In this document: one piece after another, positions 44,060-52,741 of the stretch | Position numbering within the stretch: the first letter of the stretch is position 1 | Layout: every line of letters starts with the position of its first letter | NCBI GenBank assembly: GCA_018373675.1 | Contig: JAHAGQ010000004.1 | Location: forward strand, 1-64,000 | From: Collinsella sp. | Lineage (GTDB): Bacteria > Actinomycetota > Coriobacteriia > Coriobacteriales > Coriobacteriaceae | DNA: 64,000 nt | Direction of reading: 5' to 3' | Notes under the pieces: generated by a model | The model's database searches: none | Told to the model about the DNA's origin: nothing | Seen by the model: the letters and a program-made list of their open reading frames with translations, nothing else | Made by a program: the position numbers and the translations under genes

Positions 44060-44781
44060 CAGCGTCTCCCGCCCTCGAACCGCACCGCAAAGTAGGCGTC
44101 TTGGAATCCCTGCTTGCAGCTGCGCGCGAGCGGTATGCACACGCCCGAGCGCATGACGATTTCCGTGCGGTTAAAGTGGTCGATGTTGCGCAGATTGACC
44201 TGGTAGCTGCGGTGGCACTTAAAGAAGGTCGCGTTTTGGGCCAGCCGGTCCTCGACGCTGCGGAACGGCTCGAGCGCCTCGATATCGCGGCCATCGCGCA
44301 GGTGGAAGACCACGTGCTTGTTGCGAGCCTCGGCATATTCGATATCGGATAGGCGCAGGGCATGGTAGCCAAAGGACGTCTTGATGACGAGTTCGTCGAT
44401 CGTTGCCGGACGCAGGCTCGACAGCTCGTCGAGCAGTTGCGCCACGCGCTCGTAGGTCACGGGTTTGAGCAGGTAGTCGAAGGCGCGGACCTCGTAGGAC
44501 TCAAGCGCGAACTCGGGCGATGAGGTCAGAAATACCAAGCGCACGGCGGTATCGGATTGGCGCAGCTCGCGGGCGGTGTCCATGCCGTTGACGAGCGGCA
44601 TGATCATGTCGAGCATGATAATGTCGGCGCGCGATGCGGCATGGCGTGCCAGCAGATCCTCGCCGCGCGTGACGAGTGCAACATCGACCGCCGTGCCCGT
44701 CTCGGTCGACCAACGGTCGATCATCCGGTGCAGTCTATCTAGAAAAGCGACGTCATCGTCGCAGGCAATAATCTTGAGCAT
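44059..44781 (-). CDS. LytTR-family response regulator
   Basis: The 240-residue regulator has a receiver domain (IIACDDDVAFLDRLHRMI, phospho-acceptor Asp in IIMLDMIMPLVNGMD, FDYLLKPVTYERV) and a C-terminal LytTR DNA-binding domain (KCHRSYQVNLRNIDHFN). Start 44781 was chosen with AAGGGGG upstream; the longer frame lacks conserved sequence. It is coupled to the kinase gene. LytTR regulators of this type control cell-surface, bacteriocin or virulence genes, and bind paired direct repeats. Confidence 0.92.
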   Translation of the reverse strand: MLKIIACDDDVAFLDRLHRMIDRWSTETGTAVDVALVTRGEDLLARHAASRADIIMLDMIMPLVNGMDTARELRQSDTAVRLVFLTSSPEFALESYEVRAFDYLLKPVTYERVAQLLDELSSLRPATIDELVIKTSFGYHALRLSDIEYAEARNKHVVFHLRDGRDIEALEPFRSVEDRLAQNATFFKCHRSYQVNLRNIDHFNRTEIVMRSGVCIPLARSCKQGFQDAYFAVRFEGGRR

Positions 44782-44989
44782 TCGGGCCCCCTTAAGTAGT
44801 TCGATTTTGCCACATCGGGCACGCGCCGCTTGCGGGGGTGCGGACCGTTTGCGCCTCACGGCGTGCAGCTCGCGCCAAGCGGTGTTGCGGTGGCGAAAGA
44901 TGCCTCCTGCGCTATCGAAAGCCCGGCTATCCTCAGCTTGCCAGTTCGAAAATGGACCTGCCACATGATTGAATCTTTATTTCAACTTT

Positions 44990-45039
44990 ACACCTAGGTT
45001 TACAGCTGTCTTGTCAGCTGTAAACCTAGGTGTCATACT
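44990..45039 (+). promoter_or_regulatory. nadABC promoter with a 19-bp perfect palindromic operator
   Basis: ACACCTAGGTTTACAGCTG (44990-45008) is repeated in exact inverse at 45015-45033 around TCTTGT. A promoter, TTGTCA (45011) and CATACT (45034) with 17-base spacing, runs through the palindrome. The operon encodes NiaR, the usual nicotinate-responsive repressor of NAD synthesis, which is the likely ligand of this site. Confidence 0.75.
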
Positions 45040-45074
45040 AAAGCCCCAAGATTCGCCAAAAGAGAGGGGCCTTG

Positions 45075-46100
45075 ATGGCACAGAGCGCGAACATGGATGC
45101 GTCGGAGCTTGCACGCGATATCGCGGCCGGCCTGGCATCGGCAACGACGGCAACGGAGCGTGCGGCACTGGTGCCCGCAGAGCTCGTCGAGGCCATTCAG
45201 CAACTAAAAACCCAACGTGACGCGGTGATCCTGGCGCACTATTACGTGGCGCCCGAGGTGCAGGCTGTGGCCGATTACGTCGGCGACAGCTTCTACCTGG
45301 CAAAGCTTGCCAAGAGTCTGCCGCAGCAGACTATCGTGCTGTGCGGCGTGGAGTTTATGGGCGAGAGCGCCAAGCTGCTCAACCCCACCAAGACCGTGCT
45401 GCTGCCCGAGCCGGGCGCGGACTGCCCCATGGCGCACATGGTCAAGCGCGAGACGGTCGACGCGGCGCGCGCCGAGTACGGCGACGACCTGGCCGTGGTG
45501 TGCTACGTCAACTCCACGGTCGAGATCAAGAGCTGGAGCGACGTGTGCGTCACCAGCTCCAACGCCGTTAAGATCGTGTCCGAGCTGCCGCAGCAGCATA
45601 TTCTGTTCATTCCCGACCAAAACCTGGGACGCTTCGTAGCCGAGCAGGTGCCGCAAAAGCACGTCATCCTCAACAACGGCTACTGCCCGCGCCATCACAT
45701 CATCACCGTCGAGCAGATCGTCGACGCGACGGAGGCCCACCCCGACGCGCTCGTGCTGGCGCACCCCGAGTGCAAGGCCGACGTTCTGGCCGAGGCCGAC
45801 TACATCGGCTCCACCGCCGGTATCATCAAGTATGCCGAGGAGTCCGACGCGAGCGAGTTCATTATCGTGACGGTCCGCGGCGTGCTCTATGAGCTCGAGC
45901 GCCGCTGCCAGGGCACCGGCAAGAAGTTCTACTTCCCCGTGGTGCAGCCCACCTGCGTCAACATGGATCTCATCACGCTCGAAAAGCTCGTGCGCTGCCT
46001 GGAGACGGGCGAGGGCGAGGTGCAGATCGGCGTCTCGGACGAGGCGGCAGACCAGGCCAAGCTCACGCTCGACCGTATGCTCGAGTACGCAGCGCGCTAG
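45075..46100 (+). CDS. nadA: Quinolinate synthase
   Basis: The 341-residue [4Fe-4S] enzyme condenses iminoaspartate with dihydroxyacetone phosphate to make quinolinate. ILAHYYVAPEVQAVADYVGDSFYLAK is the substrate-binding start. The cluster cysteines lie in VLCGVEFMGESAK, LAHPECKADV and the CVNMDLITLEKL region. ATG 45075 follows GAGAGGGG; a TTG three bases earlier is an alternative. It is the first gene of nadA-nadB-nadC-niaR. Confidence 0.96.
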   Translation: MAQSANMDASELARDIAAGLASATTATERAALVPAELVEAIQQLKTQRDAVILAHYYVAPEVQAVADYVGDSFYLAKLAKSLPQQTIVLCGVEFMGESAKLLNPTKTVLLPEPGADCPMAHMVKRETVDAARAEYGDDLAVVCYVNSTVEIKSWSDVCVTSSNAVKIVSELPQQHILFIPDQNLGRFVAEQVPQKHVILNNGYCPRHHIITVEQIVDATEAHPDALVLAHPECKADVLAEADYIGSTAGIIKYAEESDASEFIIVTVRGVLYELERRCQGTGKKFYFPVVQPTCVNMDLITLEKLVRCLETGEGEVQIGVSDEAADQAKLTLDRMLEYAAR

Positions 46101-46156
46101 AACAATGTTGCATGAGGGACGGTCCCTTATGTCACATTACAAGGGAGAGGATTCCT

Positions 46157-47533
46157 GTGGAAACCAAGCAATACCCCGATATGGAGTGCGACGTCGTTAT
46201 TGCCGGCTGCGGCGTGGCGGGTCTGTACGCGGCCCTCAATCTGCCGACGAGCACGCGCGTGATCATGCTCTCCAAGGGCGTGGTCGATGAGTGCGATTCG
46301 ATGCTCGCGCAGGGCGGCATCTGCGTGCTGCCCGAGGGTTCGGACTACGATGCCTTCTTTGAGGACACCATGCACGCCGGCCACTACGAGAACCGCCGCG
46401 AGAGCGTCGACATCATGATTCGCTCGAGCCGCTCGGTCATCAACGACCTGCTGGCGATGGGCGTGGATTTTGAGCGCAAGGCCGACGGCAGCCTCGACTT
46501 TACCCGCGAGGGCGCGCACAGCCGTCCGCGCATTGCCTTCCATGCCGACATTACGGGCAAGGAGATCACGACCAAGCTGCTCCAGGCCGTTCGCAAGCTG
46601 GACAACGTGCAGATTTTGGAGCACGTGGCCATGACCGACATCCTGACCGCCGAGCGCGATGGCGCCACGGTGTGCACCGGCGTCGTCGCCGTAGCCGTGG
46701 ACGAGGACAACTCGGTTCGTCCCGCCGACGAGCTGGCAAATGCCGCTGAGGGCGTGCATGCCGGTAAGCCGTTTAAGATCCATGCCCGCCACACGCTGTG
46801 GGCGACGGGTGGCATTGGCGGCGTGTACGACCACTCGACCAACTACCCGCAGCTCACGGGCGACGCCTGCTACATCGCTCAGGAGCATGGCATTAAGATG
46901 GAGCACCTGGACTACGTGCAGATCCATCCCACGGGTCTGTTCTCGCCGCAGCCGGGTCGCACGTTCCTGATCAGCGAGAGCTGCCGCGGCGAGGGCGCGA
47001 TTTTGCTCAACGCCGCCGGCGAGCGTTTTACCGACGAGTTGCAGCCGCGCGACGTTGTCGCCGCCGCCATCCGCGAGCAGATGAAGCAGGACGGCACCGA
47101 GCACGAGTGGCTGAGCTTTGCCCCCGTCGAGCGCGACGTGGTGACCGGGCACTTTGCCAATATCCGCGCGCGCTGCCTGGAGGACGGCCGCGACATCTTG
47201 GATGAGCCCATCCCCGTTACGCCCACGCAGCACTACTTTATGGGCGGCGTGTGGGTCGACAAGGACGGCCGCACCTCGATGCCCGAGCTCTACGCCGCCG
47301 GCGAGACGGCCTGCAACGGCGTTCACGGCAAGAATCGCCTGGCTTCCAACAGCCTGCTCGAGGCGCTGGTCTGGGGTCGTCGCGCCGCGTGGTATATGCG
47401 TACCGGCGAGTCGCTGGCCGTGGAGCAGGCGGGCGAGCCCGCGCTCGATGGCCGTCATCGCGCCCTGAGCGCCGACACCCTGGCAATCGATGATTTGGCC
47501 CGTGCCGCCGGCACGCGGGCCGTGGAGGAGTAG
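46157..47533 (+). CDS. nadB: L-aspartate oxidase
   Basis: The 458-residue FAD enzyme oxidises aspartate to iminoaspartate for NadA. DVVIAGCGVAGLYAAL is the FAD-binding start, followed by SMLAQGGICVLP, the substrate-binding EGAHSRPRI-type segment, and ATGGIGGVYDHSTN. Only a short C-terminus remains after the FAD domain. The start is GTG 46157, with GGGAGAGG 6 bases upstream. nadC begins 3 bases after the stop. Confidence 0.95.
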   Translation: METKQYPDMECDVVIAGCGVAGLYAALNLPTSTRVIMLSKGVVDECDSMLAQGGICVLPEGSDYDAFFEDTMHAGHYENRRESVDIMIRSSRSVINDLLAMGVDFERKADGSLDFTREGAHSRPRIAFHADITGKEITTKLLQAVRKLDNVQILEHVAMTDILTAERDGATVCTGVVAVAVDEDNSVRPADELANAAEGVHAGKPFKIHARHTLWATGGIGGVYDHSTNYPQLTGDACYIAQEHGIKMEHLDYVQIHPTGLFSPQPGRTFLISESCRGEGAILLNAAGERFTDELQPRDVVAAAIREQMKQDGTEHEWLSFAPVERDVVTGHFANIRARCLEDGRDILDEPIPVTPTQHYFMGGVWVDKDGRTSMPELYAAGETACNGVHGKNRLASNSLLEALVWGRRAAWYMRTGESLAVEQAGEPALDGRHRALSADTLAIDDLARAAGTRAVEE

Positions 47534-47536
47534 ACC

Positions 47537-48397
47537 ATGAATCCCATTACCATGAAGCTCGTCGTCGATGATCTGATTCTGCAGGCTCTGCGCGAGGACA
47601 TTACGTTTGAGGACGTGAGCACGGCGAGCGTGTGCCCCACGGCGCGTCCCGCCACGGTGGAGCTTATCGCCAAGGCCGATGGCATCATCGCGGGCCTGGA
47701 TGTGTTTGCTCGCACCTTTGAGCTGCTGGATTCGCAGAGCTCGGTGCTGCTCGACGTTGCCGATGGCGACGAGGTACACGCCGGCGATCACGTGGGCCAG
47801 GTGCGTGGCGATGCGCGCGTGCTGCTTTCGGGCGAGCGCGTGGCGCTCAACTACCTGCAGCGCATGAGCGGCATCGCTACCTATACGCACCAGATGGCCG
47901 CGGCGCTCGAGGGCACCAAGACCGTGCTTGTCGACACACGCAAGACCACGCCGGGCATGCGCGTCTTCGAGAAGGCCGCGGTCGAGATCGGCGGCGGCAG
48001 CAACCACCGTTACAACCTGTCGACGGCCGTCATGCTCAAGGACAACCACATCGATGCCGCCGGTGGCGTGACGCGCGCGATCGAGATGGCGCGCGCCCAT
48101 GCATCGTTTACCACGACGGTCGAGATCGAGTGCGAGAACCTGGACATGGTGCGCGAGGCCGTGGAGGCCGGCGCCGACATCATCATGTTCGACAACATGA
48201 CCCATGACGACATGGCCGCCGCTATCGAGCTTATCGCCGGTCGCGCCAAGACCGAGTGCTCGGGCAACGTGGACGCCAACAACATTCGCGCCCTGGCCGA
48301 CCTGGGCGTTGACTTCATTAGCTCGGGCGCCCTGACGCACTCCGCGCCGATCCTCGACCTCTCGCTCAAGCACCTGCGTCTGTTGGACGGTAAATAA
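47537..48397 (+). CDS. nadC: Quinolinate phosphoribosyltransferase
   Basis: The 286-residue enzyme makes nicotinate mononucleotide from quinolinate and PRPP. The conserved DTRKTTPGMRVFEKAAV is followed by GGGSNHRYNL and MLKDNHI, with the PRPP-binding EIECENLDMV later. Its TAA overlaps the niaR ATG by one base (TAATG). Confidence 0.96.
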   Translation: MNPITMKLVVDDLILQALREDITFEDVSTASVCPTARPATVELIAKADGIIAGLDVFARTFELLDSQSSVLLDVADGDEVHAGDHVGQVRGDARVLLSGERVALNYLQRMSGIATYTHQMAAALEGTKTVLVDTRKTTPGMRVFEKAAVEIGGGSNHRYNLSTAVMLKDNHIDAAGGVTRAIEMARAHASFTTTVEIECENLDMVREAVEAGADIIMFDNMTHDDMAAAIELIAGRAKTECSGNVDANNIRALADLGVDFISSGALTHSAPILDLSLKHLRLLDGK

Positions 48398-48942
48398 TGG
48401 ACGCCCGCGAGCGTCGCCGTGCCATCATGGCCGTGCTCGAGGGGGCCAAGGGGCCCGTATCGGGCAGCGCACTTGCTCGTGAGGTGGGTGTGAGCCGCCA
48501 GATTGTCGTGCAAGACATCGCCCTGCTGCGCGCCGATGGGCACGATATCGTGGCGACCAACCGTGGTTATGTGCTGCAGGAGGCCCCCAGCAGCCCCGCT
48601 GTGCCCACGCGCTTGGTCAAGGTTCGCCACAGCGTAGAGCAGGCAGGCAATGAGCTCACGAGTATCGTCGATGCCGGAGGCGCCGTGCTCAACGTGATCG
48701 TCAATCACCGCGTGTACGGTAAGATTACGGCCGACCTGGACATCCGCAATCGTCGCGATGTCGAGCGCTATCTGCGCGATATCGAGAGCGGCAAGAGCTT
48801 TCCGCTGCTGACGGTGACCAGCGGCTACCACTTCCATCGCATTGCGGCGGAGGATGAGCAAACCCTCGACGAGATCGAGGCGATGCTCAAGGAGAAAGGC
48901 TACCTAGCCGATTTAATGCCCTACGAGGATGATTTGTCCTAG
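48397..48942 (+). CDS. niaR: NiaR transcriptional repressor (HTH plus 3H domain)
   Basis: The 181-residue regulator has an N-terminal winged helix (SGSALAREVGVSRQIVVQDIALLRADGHDIVATNRGY) and a C-terminal 3H domain. The histidines for which 3H is named are visible in VRHSVEQ, VNHRVYG and YHFHRI. NiaR (YrxA) binds nicotinate and represses NAD synthesis and uptake genes. Being the last gene of the nad operon, it should autoregulate through the long palindrome at 44990-45033. Confidence 0.93.
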   Translation: MDARERRRAIMAVLEGAKGPVSGSALAREVGVSRQIVVQDIALLRADGHDIVATNRGYVLQEAPSSPAVPTRLVKVRHSVEQAGNELTSIVDAGGAVLNVIVNHRVYGKITADLDIRNRRDVERYLRDIESGKSFPLLTVTSGYHFHRIAAEDEQTLDEIEAMLKEKGYLADLMPYEDDLS

Positions 48943-48976
48943 CCCGACACTGTCCCCAATTAGCTGCCCACGAATG

Positions 48977-49016
48977 CAAAAGGAGGCCTCCGCGGCGATG
49001 CGGAAGCCTCCTTTTT
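48977..49016. terminator. Bidirectional terminator between niaR and ferredoxin
   Basis: AAAAGGAGGC-TCCGC / GCGGA-GCCTCCTTTTT is flanked by A and T runs, so it can end transcripts from both converging genes. Confidence 0.9.
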
Positions 49017-49054
49017 GTGCACGGTGTACTTTTGAGTGTGCAGTGGGGGAGTTG

Positions 49055-49240
49055 TTACTCCTCGACGATCTCGGTGATCGCGCCAACGGGGCAAGCGTCC
49101 TGGCAAGCGCCACAGGCGACGCAGGAGTCCTCGTCAGCGACGGTAGCGACGTCCTGGAGCTCCAGAACGCCAGCGGGGCAGGAGTCGACGCAAACGCCAC
49201 AAGCGATGCACTCGTCGGCATCAATTACGGGATGAGCCAT
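49055..49240 (-). CDS. 2[4Fe-4S] ferredoxin
   Basis: The 61-residue clostridial-type ferredoxin has motifs CIACGVCVDSCPAG and CVACGACQDACPVG, giving eight cluster cysteines. It serves as a general low-potential electron carrier of an anaerobe. The start at 49240 follows AGAGAGGAAA; the longer frame is unneeded. Monocistronic. Confidence 0.95.
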   Translation of the reverse strand: MAHPVIDADECIACGVCVDSCPAGVLELQDVATVADEDSCVACGACQDACPVGAITEIVEE

Positions 49241-49760
49241 GGTAGTTTCCTCTCTGTTGACCGACGCTACAGGCGATGCGCGCCGGTTTGATTCGGGCAA
49301 AAACATACCACGGGAGCGACCGTTTGCAATACCCTCTGACCGGCATCTTCATACCGTTCGCCGAGTATGCCAAGGTTTACTAAAAAACGCGCAGGTGAGG
49401 CCGTTGAGCTGCGCAAATGTTAGCTAAAGGTGACTTGAAATATTGAGCTATTGAGCGCGCCTGCGGAAAGGGCATCCCGTTATTTGGCCGAAAACCGGGT
49501 CGCAGTTTCCGGTTGGGCCGCTAGAGGAAACTGCGACCCGGTATCAGCTCTCAAAACGGGATACGGTTTCCGGTTGAGCCTTCAGACGGAAACTGCGACC
49601 CGGAATCCACGCTCAAACCGGGACAAGCTTTCCGCAAGGCAGCCCCAGGCACCCTCGGACCCAAACCTCAGCCATCTCTACATAGATCTCGATAGATTTG
49701 CCGAGAACTCAATCAGCGCGTCTACCTGCGTATTTGCGAACCTAAACTCTCAGCAATAAG
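49241..49760. repeat. Gene-free stretch with GGGTCGCAGTTTCC hairpin
   Basis: CCGGGTCGCAGTTTCC (49495-49510) pairs perfectly with 49526-49541. Related GGAAACTGCGACCCGG sequence follows near 49592. This is the same family as 34747-34790. The rest, 49241-49480, shows no gene or clear structure. Confidence 0.65.
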
Positions 49761-49795
49761 AAATCTTATATGAATTGACTTAGATTTTGTATATT
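49761..49795 (+). promoter_or_regulatory. dnaK promoter/operator with AAATCT-N15-AGATTT
   Basis: AAATCT (49761-49766) and AGATTT (49782-49787) form an inverted repeat. TTATAT (49767) and TATATT (49790) with 17-base spacing form a possible promoter over it. The same element, with GACTTAGATTT conserved exactly, lies upstream of clpB at 58845. It is neither a CIRCE nor a HAIR site. Confidence 0.6.
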
Positions 49796-49896
49796 CCGGC
49801 CCATAAGGGGATACACTACATCCTGAAAGACAAGCCGAAACACCGCTCGACAGACCGCCGAGTCGGTGCAAACGCACAAGAGAGAGGGAATTTCTA

Positions 49897-51789
49897 ATGG
49901 GCAAGATTCTTGGTATCGACCTTGGTACTACTAACTCCGCAATGGCCGTTCTCGAGGGCGGTTCTCCGACCATTATCGTGAACGCCGAGGGCGACCGCAC
50001 CACCCCGTCCGTCGTGGGCTTCCGTGCCGACGGCGACCGCGTCGTGGGTAAGGCCGCTAAGAACCAGGCTGTCACCAACCCCAAGAACACCGTGTTCTCC
50101 ATCAAGCGCTTCATGGGCCGCAAGTACTCCGAGTGCACCTCTGAGATCAAGACCGTGCCGTACGAGGTCAAGGAGGGCCAGGGCGGCCGTGCCGTCGTCG
50201 ACATCGAGGGCAAGGATTACACCGCCGAGCAGGTGAGCGCCATGACGCTCGCCAAGATGAAGGCCGACGCCGAGAAGTATCTGGGCGAGACTGTCACCGA
50301 CGCCGTCATCACCGTCCCGGCCTACTTCAACGACGCCCAGCGTCAGGCCACCAAGGACGCCGGTAAGATCGCCGGCCTCAACGTCAAGCGTATCGTCAAC
50401 GAGCCGACCGCTGCTGCTCTTGCCTATGGCCTGGACAAGCAGGGCACCGACCAGCGCATCCTGGTCTTCGACCTGGGCGGCGGTACCTTCGACGTCTCCA
50501 TCCTCGACCTCGCCGACGGCGTGTTTGAGGTTCTGTCCACCTCGGGCGATAACCACCTGGGCGGCGACGACTGGGATCAGCGCGTCATCGACTGGATGGC
50601 CGACAAGTTCCAGCAGGAGAACGGTGTCGACCTGCGTCAGGACCCCATGGCCCTGCAGCGTCTGAAGGAGGCCGCCGAGAACGCCAAGAAGGAGCTCTCC
50701 GCCGCCCAGCAGACCACCATCAACCTGCCGTTCATTACCATGAACCAGTCCGGCCCGCTGCACCTCAACTACACGCTGACCCGCGCCGAGTTCGAGAAGA
50801 TCACCCGCGACCTGCTCGAGCGCTGCAAGCAGCCTGTCACCAACGCCCTGCGCGACGCCAAGCTTAAGCTCTCCGATCTGACCGAGGTCATCCTCGTCGG
50901 CGGCTCCACCCGTATGCCCGCTGTCCAGGAGCTCGTCAAGACCATGACCGGCAAGCAGCCCAACATGTCCGTGAACCCCGACGAGGTCGTTGCCGACGGT
51001 GCTGCCGTCCAGGGCGGCGTGCTCACCGGCGACGTCGAGGGCATCCTGCTGCTCGACGTTACCCCGCTGTCGCTGGGCGTCGAGACCATGGGCGGCATCA
51101 TGACCAAGATGATCGACCGCAACACCACGATCCCGACCTCCAAGACCGAGGTCTACTCCACCGCTGCCGACAACCAGACCAGCGTCGAGATCAACGTGCT
51201 CCAGGGCGAGCGCGAGCTTGCCCGCGACAACAAGTCGCTCGGTAAGTTCCAGCTGACCGGCATCCCGGCTGCCCGCCGCGGCGTGCCGCAGATCGAGGTC
51301 ACTTTCGACATCGACGCCAACGGCATCGTCAAGGTCTCCGCTAAGGACAAGGGCACCGGCAAGGAGCAGCAGATCACCATTTCCGGCTCCACCGCTCTGT
51401 CCGACGACGAAGTCGATCGTATGGTCAAGGACGCCGAGGCTCATGCCGAGGAGGACAAGAAGCAGAAGGAAGAGGTCGAGGTCCGCAACCAGACCGACAG
51501 CCTGTGCTACTCCACCGAGCAGACCCTCAACGAGCTGGGCGACAAGGTTTCCGCCGACGTGAAGTCCAAGGCCGAGGCCGCTATCGCCGACGCCAAGAAG
51601 GCGCTCGAGGGCTCTGACGTCGAGGCCATCAAGGCCGCCGGCGAGTCCCTGCAGTCCGTGGCCTACGAGCTGGCCCAGGTTGTCTACGCCGACGCTCAGC
51701 AGCAGACCGACGGTGCCGCCGGCGCCCAGCCTGCCGACGATGACGTCGTCGACGCCGACTACGAGGTTGTGGACGACGAGGACAAGTAA
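49897..51789 (+). CDS. dnaK: Chaperone DnaK (Hsp70)
   Basis: The 630-residue ATP-driven chaperone has the actin-like ATPase start GIDLGTTNSAMAVLEGG, with VPAYFNDAQRQATKDAG, NEPTAAALAYG, DLGGGTFDVSILD and GGSTRMPAVQ. The substrate domain follows DVTPLSLGVETMGG, and the tail is acidic and Ala/Asp-rich. SD AGAGAGGG lies before the ATG. grpE begins 2 bases after the stop. First gene of the dnaK-grpE-dnaJ-hspR operon. Confidence 0.98.
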   Translation: MGKILGIDLGTTNSAMAVLEGGSPTIIVNAEGDRTTPSVVGFRADGDRVVGKAAKNQAVTNPKNTVFSIKRFMGRKYSECTSEIKTVPYEVKEGQGGRAVVDIEGKDYTAEQVSAMTLAKMKADAEKYLGETVTDAVITVPAYFNDAQRQATKDAGKIAGLNVKRIVNEPTAAALAYGLDKQGTDQRILVFDLGGGTFDVSILDLADGVFEVLSTSGDNHLGGDDWDQRVIDWMADKFQQENGVDLRQDPMALQRLKEAAENAKKELSAAQQTTINLPFITMNQSGPLHLNYTLTRAEFEKITRDLLERCKQPVTNALRDAKLKLSDLTEVILVGGSTRMPAVQELVKTMTGKQPNMSVNPDEVVADGAAVQGGVLTGDVEGILLLDVTPLSLGVETMGGIMTKMIDRNTTIPTSKTEVYSTAADNQTSVEINVLQGERELARDNKSLGKFQLTGIPAARRGVPQIEVTFDIDANGIVKVSAKDKGTGKEQQITISGSTALSDDEVDRMVKDAEAHAEEDKKQKEEVEVRNQTDSLCYSTEQTLNELGDKVSADVKSKAEAAIADAKKALEGSDVEAIKAAGESLQSVAYELAQVVYADAQQQTDGAAGAQPADDDVVDADYEVVDDEDK

Positions 51790-51791
51790 TC

Positions 51792-52634
51792 ATGTCCGCC
51801 CGTAAAGCTCGCACGGAGGCGGCCGCCGTTGGTGCCGCCCCCGTTGACTCTGAGGAGAAGGACGTGAAGATTCCCGTAGAGGCCGTTGACGATACCGAGG
51901 CCAACGAGGCCCCGGCCGCCGAGGCTGCCGAGAACCAAGTAGAGGATTCCAACAAGGAGGCGACGATGACCGAGGACGAGATGGTGGAAGCCGCTATCCG
52001 CGCCGGTGAGGAAGCCGCCGACAACGACTTTAAGCTCAAGTTCGAGCAGGCTCAGAAAGAGCTCGCCGACGTGCGCAATGAGCTCGATGCTGCGGCAGAG
52101 GCTCAGAAGGCCGCCGAGGACAAGGCAAAGGACGCCACTGAGCGTACCGCCCGTCTTCAGGCCGACTGGGAGAACTTCCGTCGCCGCACCGCCAATGAGC
52201 GTATCGCCGAGCGCGAGCGCGCGACCGAGAAGCTCGTCACCGCGCTGCTGCCGGTGGTCGACGATATCGAGCGTGCGATCGACCATGCCCGCAGCCAGGA
52301 GCTTGCCGACGACTTTAAGCAGTTCGTCGACGGCGTCGACGCGGTGCATGCCAAGCTGCTCGATGTGTTTGCGCACGAGGGCGTTGAGCCCATCGACCCC
52401 AAGGGCGAGGCGTTCGATCCGCTCGAGCACCAGGCCGTGGGTCGCGTCGAGGACGCGTCGCAGTACGACGAGACCGTCAACGACGTGTACCAGAAGGGCT
52501 ACCGCATGGCGGATCGCATCCTGCGTTCCGCGATGGTGACGGTGACCTACGGCGGCGAGAAACGCCCCGCACCGGAGCCCGAAGCGGCGCCCGAGGATGC
52601 TGCGGCCGATACGGCCGAGAGCACCGAGGAGTAA
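51792..52634 (+). CDS. grpE: Nucleotide exchange factor GrpE
   Basis: The 280-residue GrpE releases ADP from DnaK. A long acidic, low-complexity N-terminus (about 75 residues) is followed by the coiled-coil dimerisation helix and the GrpE head (WENFRRRTANERIAERERATEKLVTALLPVVDDIERAI). An internal ATG at 51966, preceded by a perfect AAGGAGG 5 bases away, would give a 222-residue protein closer to the family's usual length. Both starts may be used, since 51792 is only 2 bases from the dnaK stop. Confidence 0.9.
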   Translation: MSARKARTEAAAVGAAPVDSEEKDVKIPVEAVDDTEANEAPAAEAAENQVEDSNKEATMTEDEMVEAAIRAGEEAADNDFKLKFEQAQKELADVRNELDAAAEAQKAAEDKAKDATERTARLQADWENFRRRTANERIAERERATEKLVTALLPVVDDIERAIDHARSQELADDFKQFVDGVDAVHAKLLDVFAHEGVEPIDPKGEAFDPLEHQAVGRVEDASQYDETVNDVYQKGYRMADRILRSAMVTVTYGGEKRPAPEPEAAPEDAAADTAESTEE

Positions 52635-52639
52635 TTGAG

Positions 52640-52670
52640 AAGGGCCCCGGGGCAACACCCGGGGCCCTTT
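52640..52670 (+). terminator. Hairpin between grpE and dnaJ
   Basis: AAGGGCCCCGGG / CCCGGGGCCCTT with loop GCAACA is followed by TTTC. It lies 5 bases after the grpE stop inside the chaperone operon and could act as a partial terminator or mRNA stabiliser. Confidence 0.65.
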
Positions 52671-52741
52671 CTGGCCTAGTGCCATATGAAAGCATGAGCC
52701 GCCGCCCGCTGGGCGGCGGATGAAACAGGAGAGGAGCTACG

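Noticed and set aside
46127..48373. A 748-codon open frame opposite nadB/nadC, and similar very long frames opposite dnaK, clpB, the ABC permease and hypF
   Set aside because: High-GC genes with biased third positions leave the opposite strand open. These frames have Ala/Gly/His/Arg-rich translations without domains and overlap well-recognised genes completely.
49775..49795. TTGACT and TATATT as the dnaK -35/-10 pair
   Set aside because: Only 9 bases separate them; TTATAT with TATATT at 17 bases fits better.
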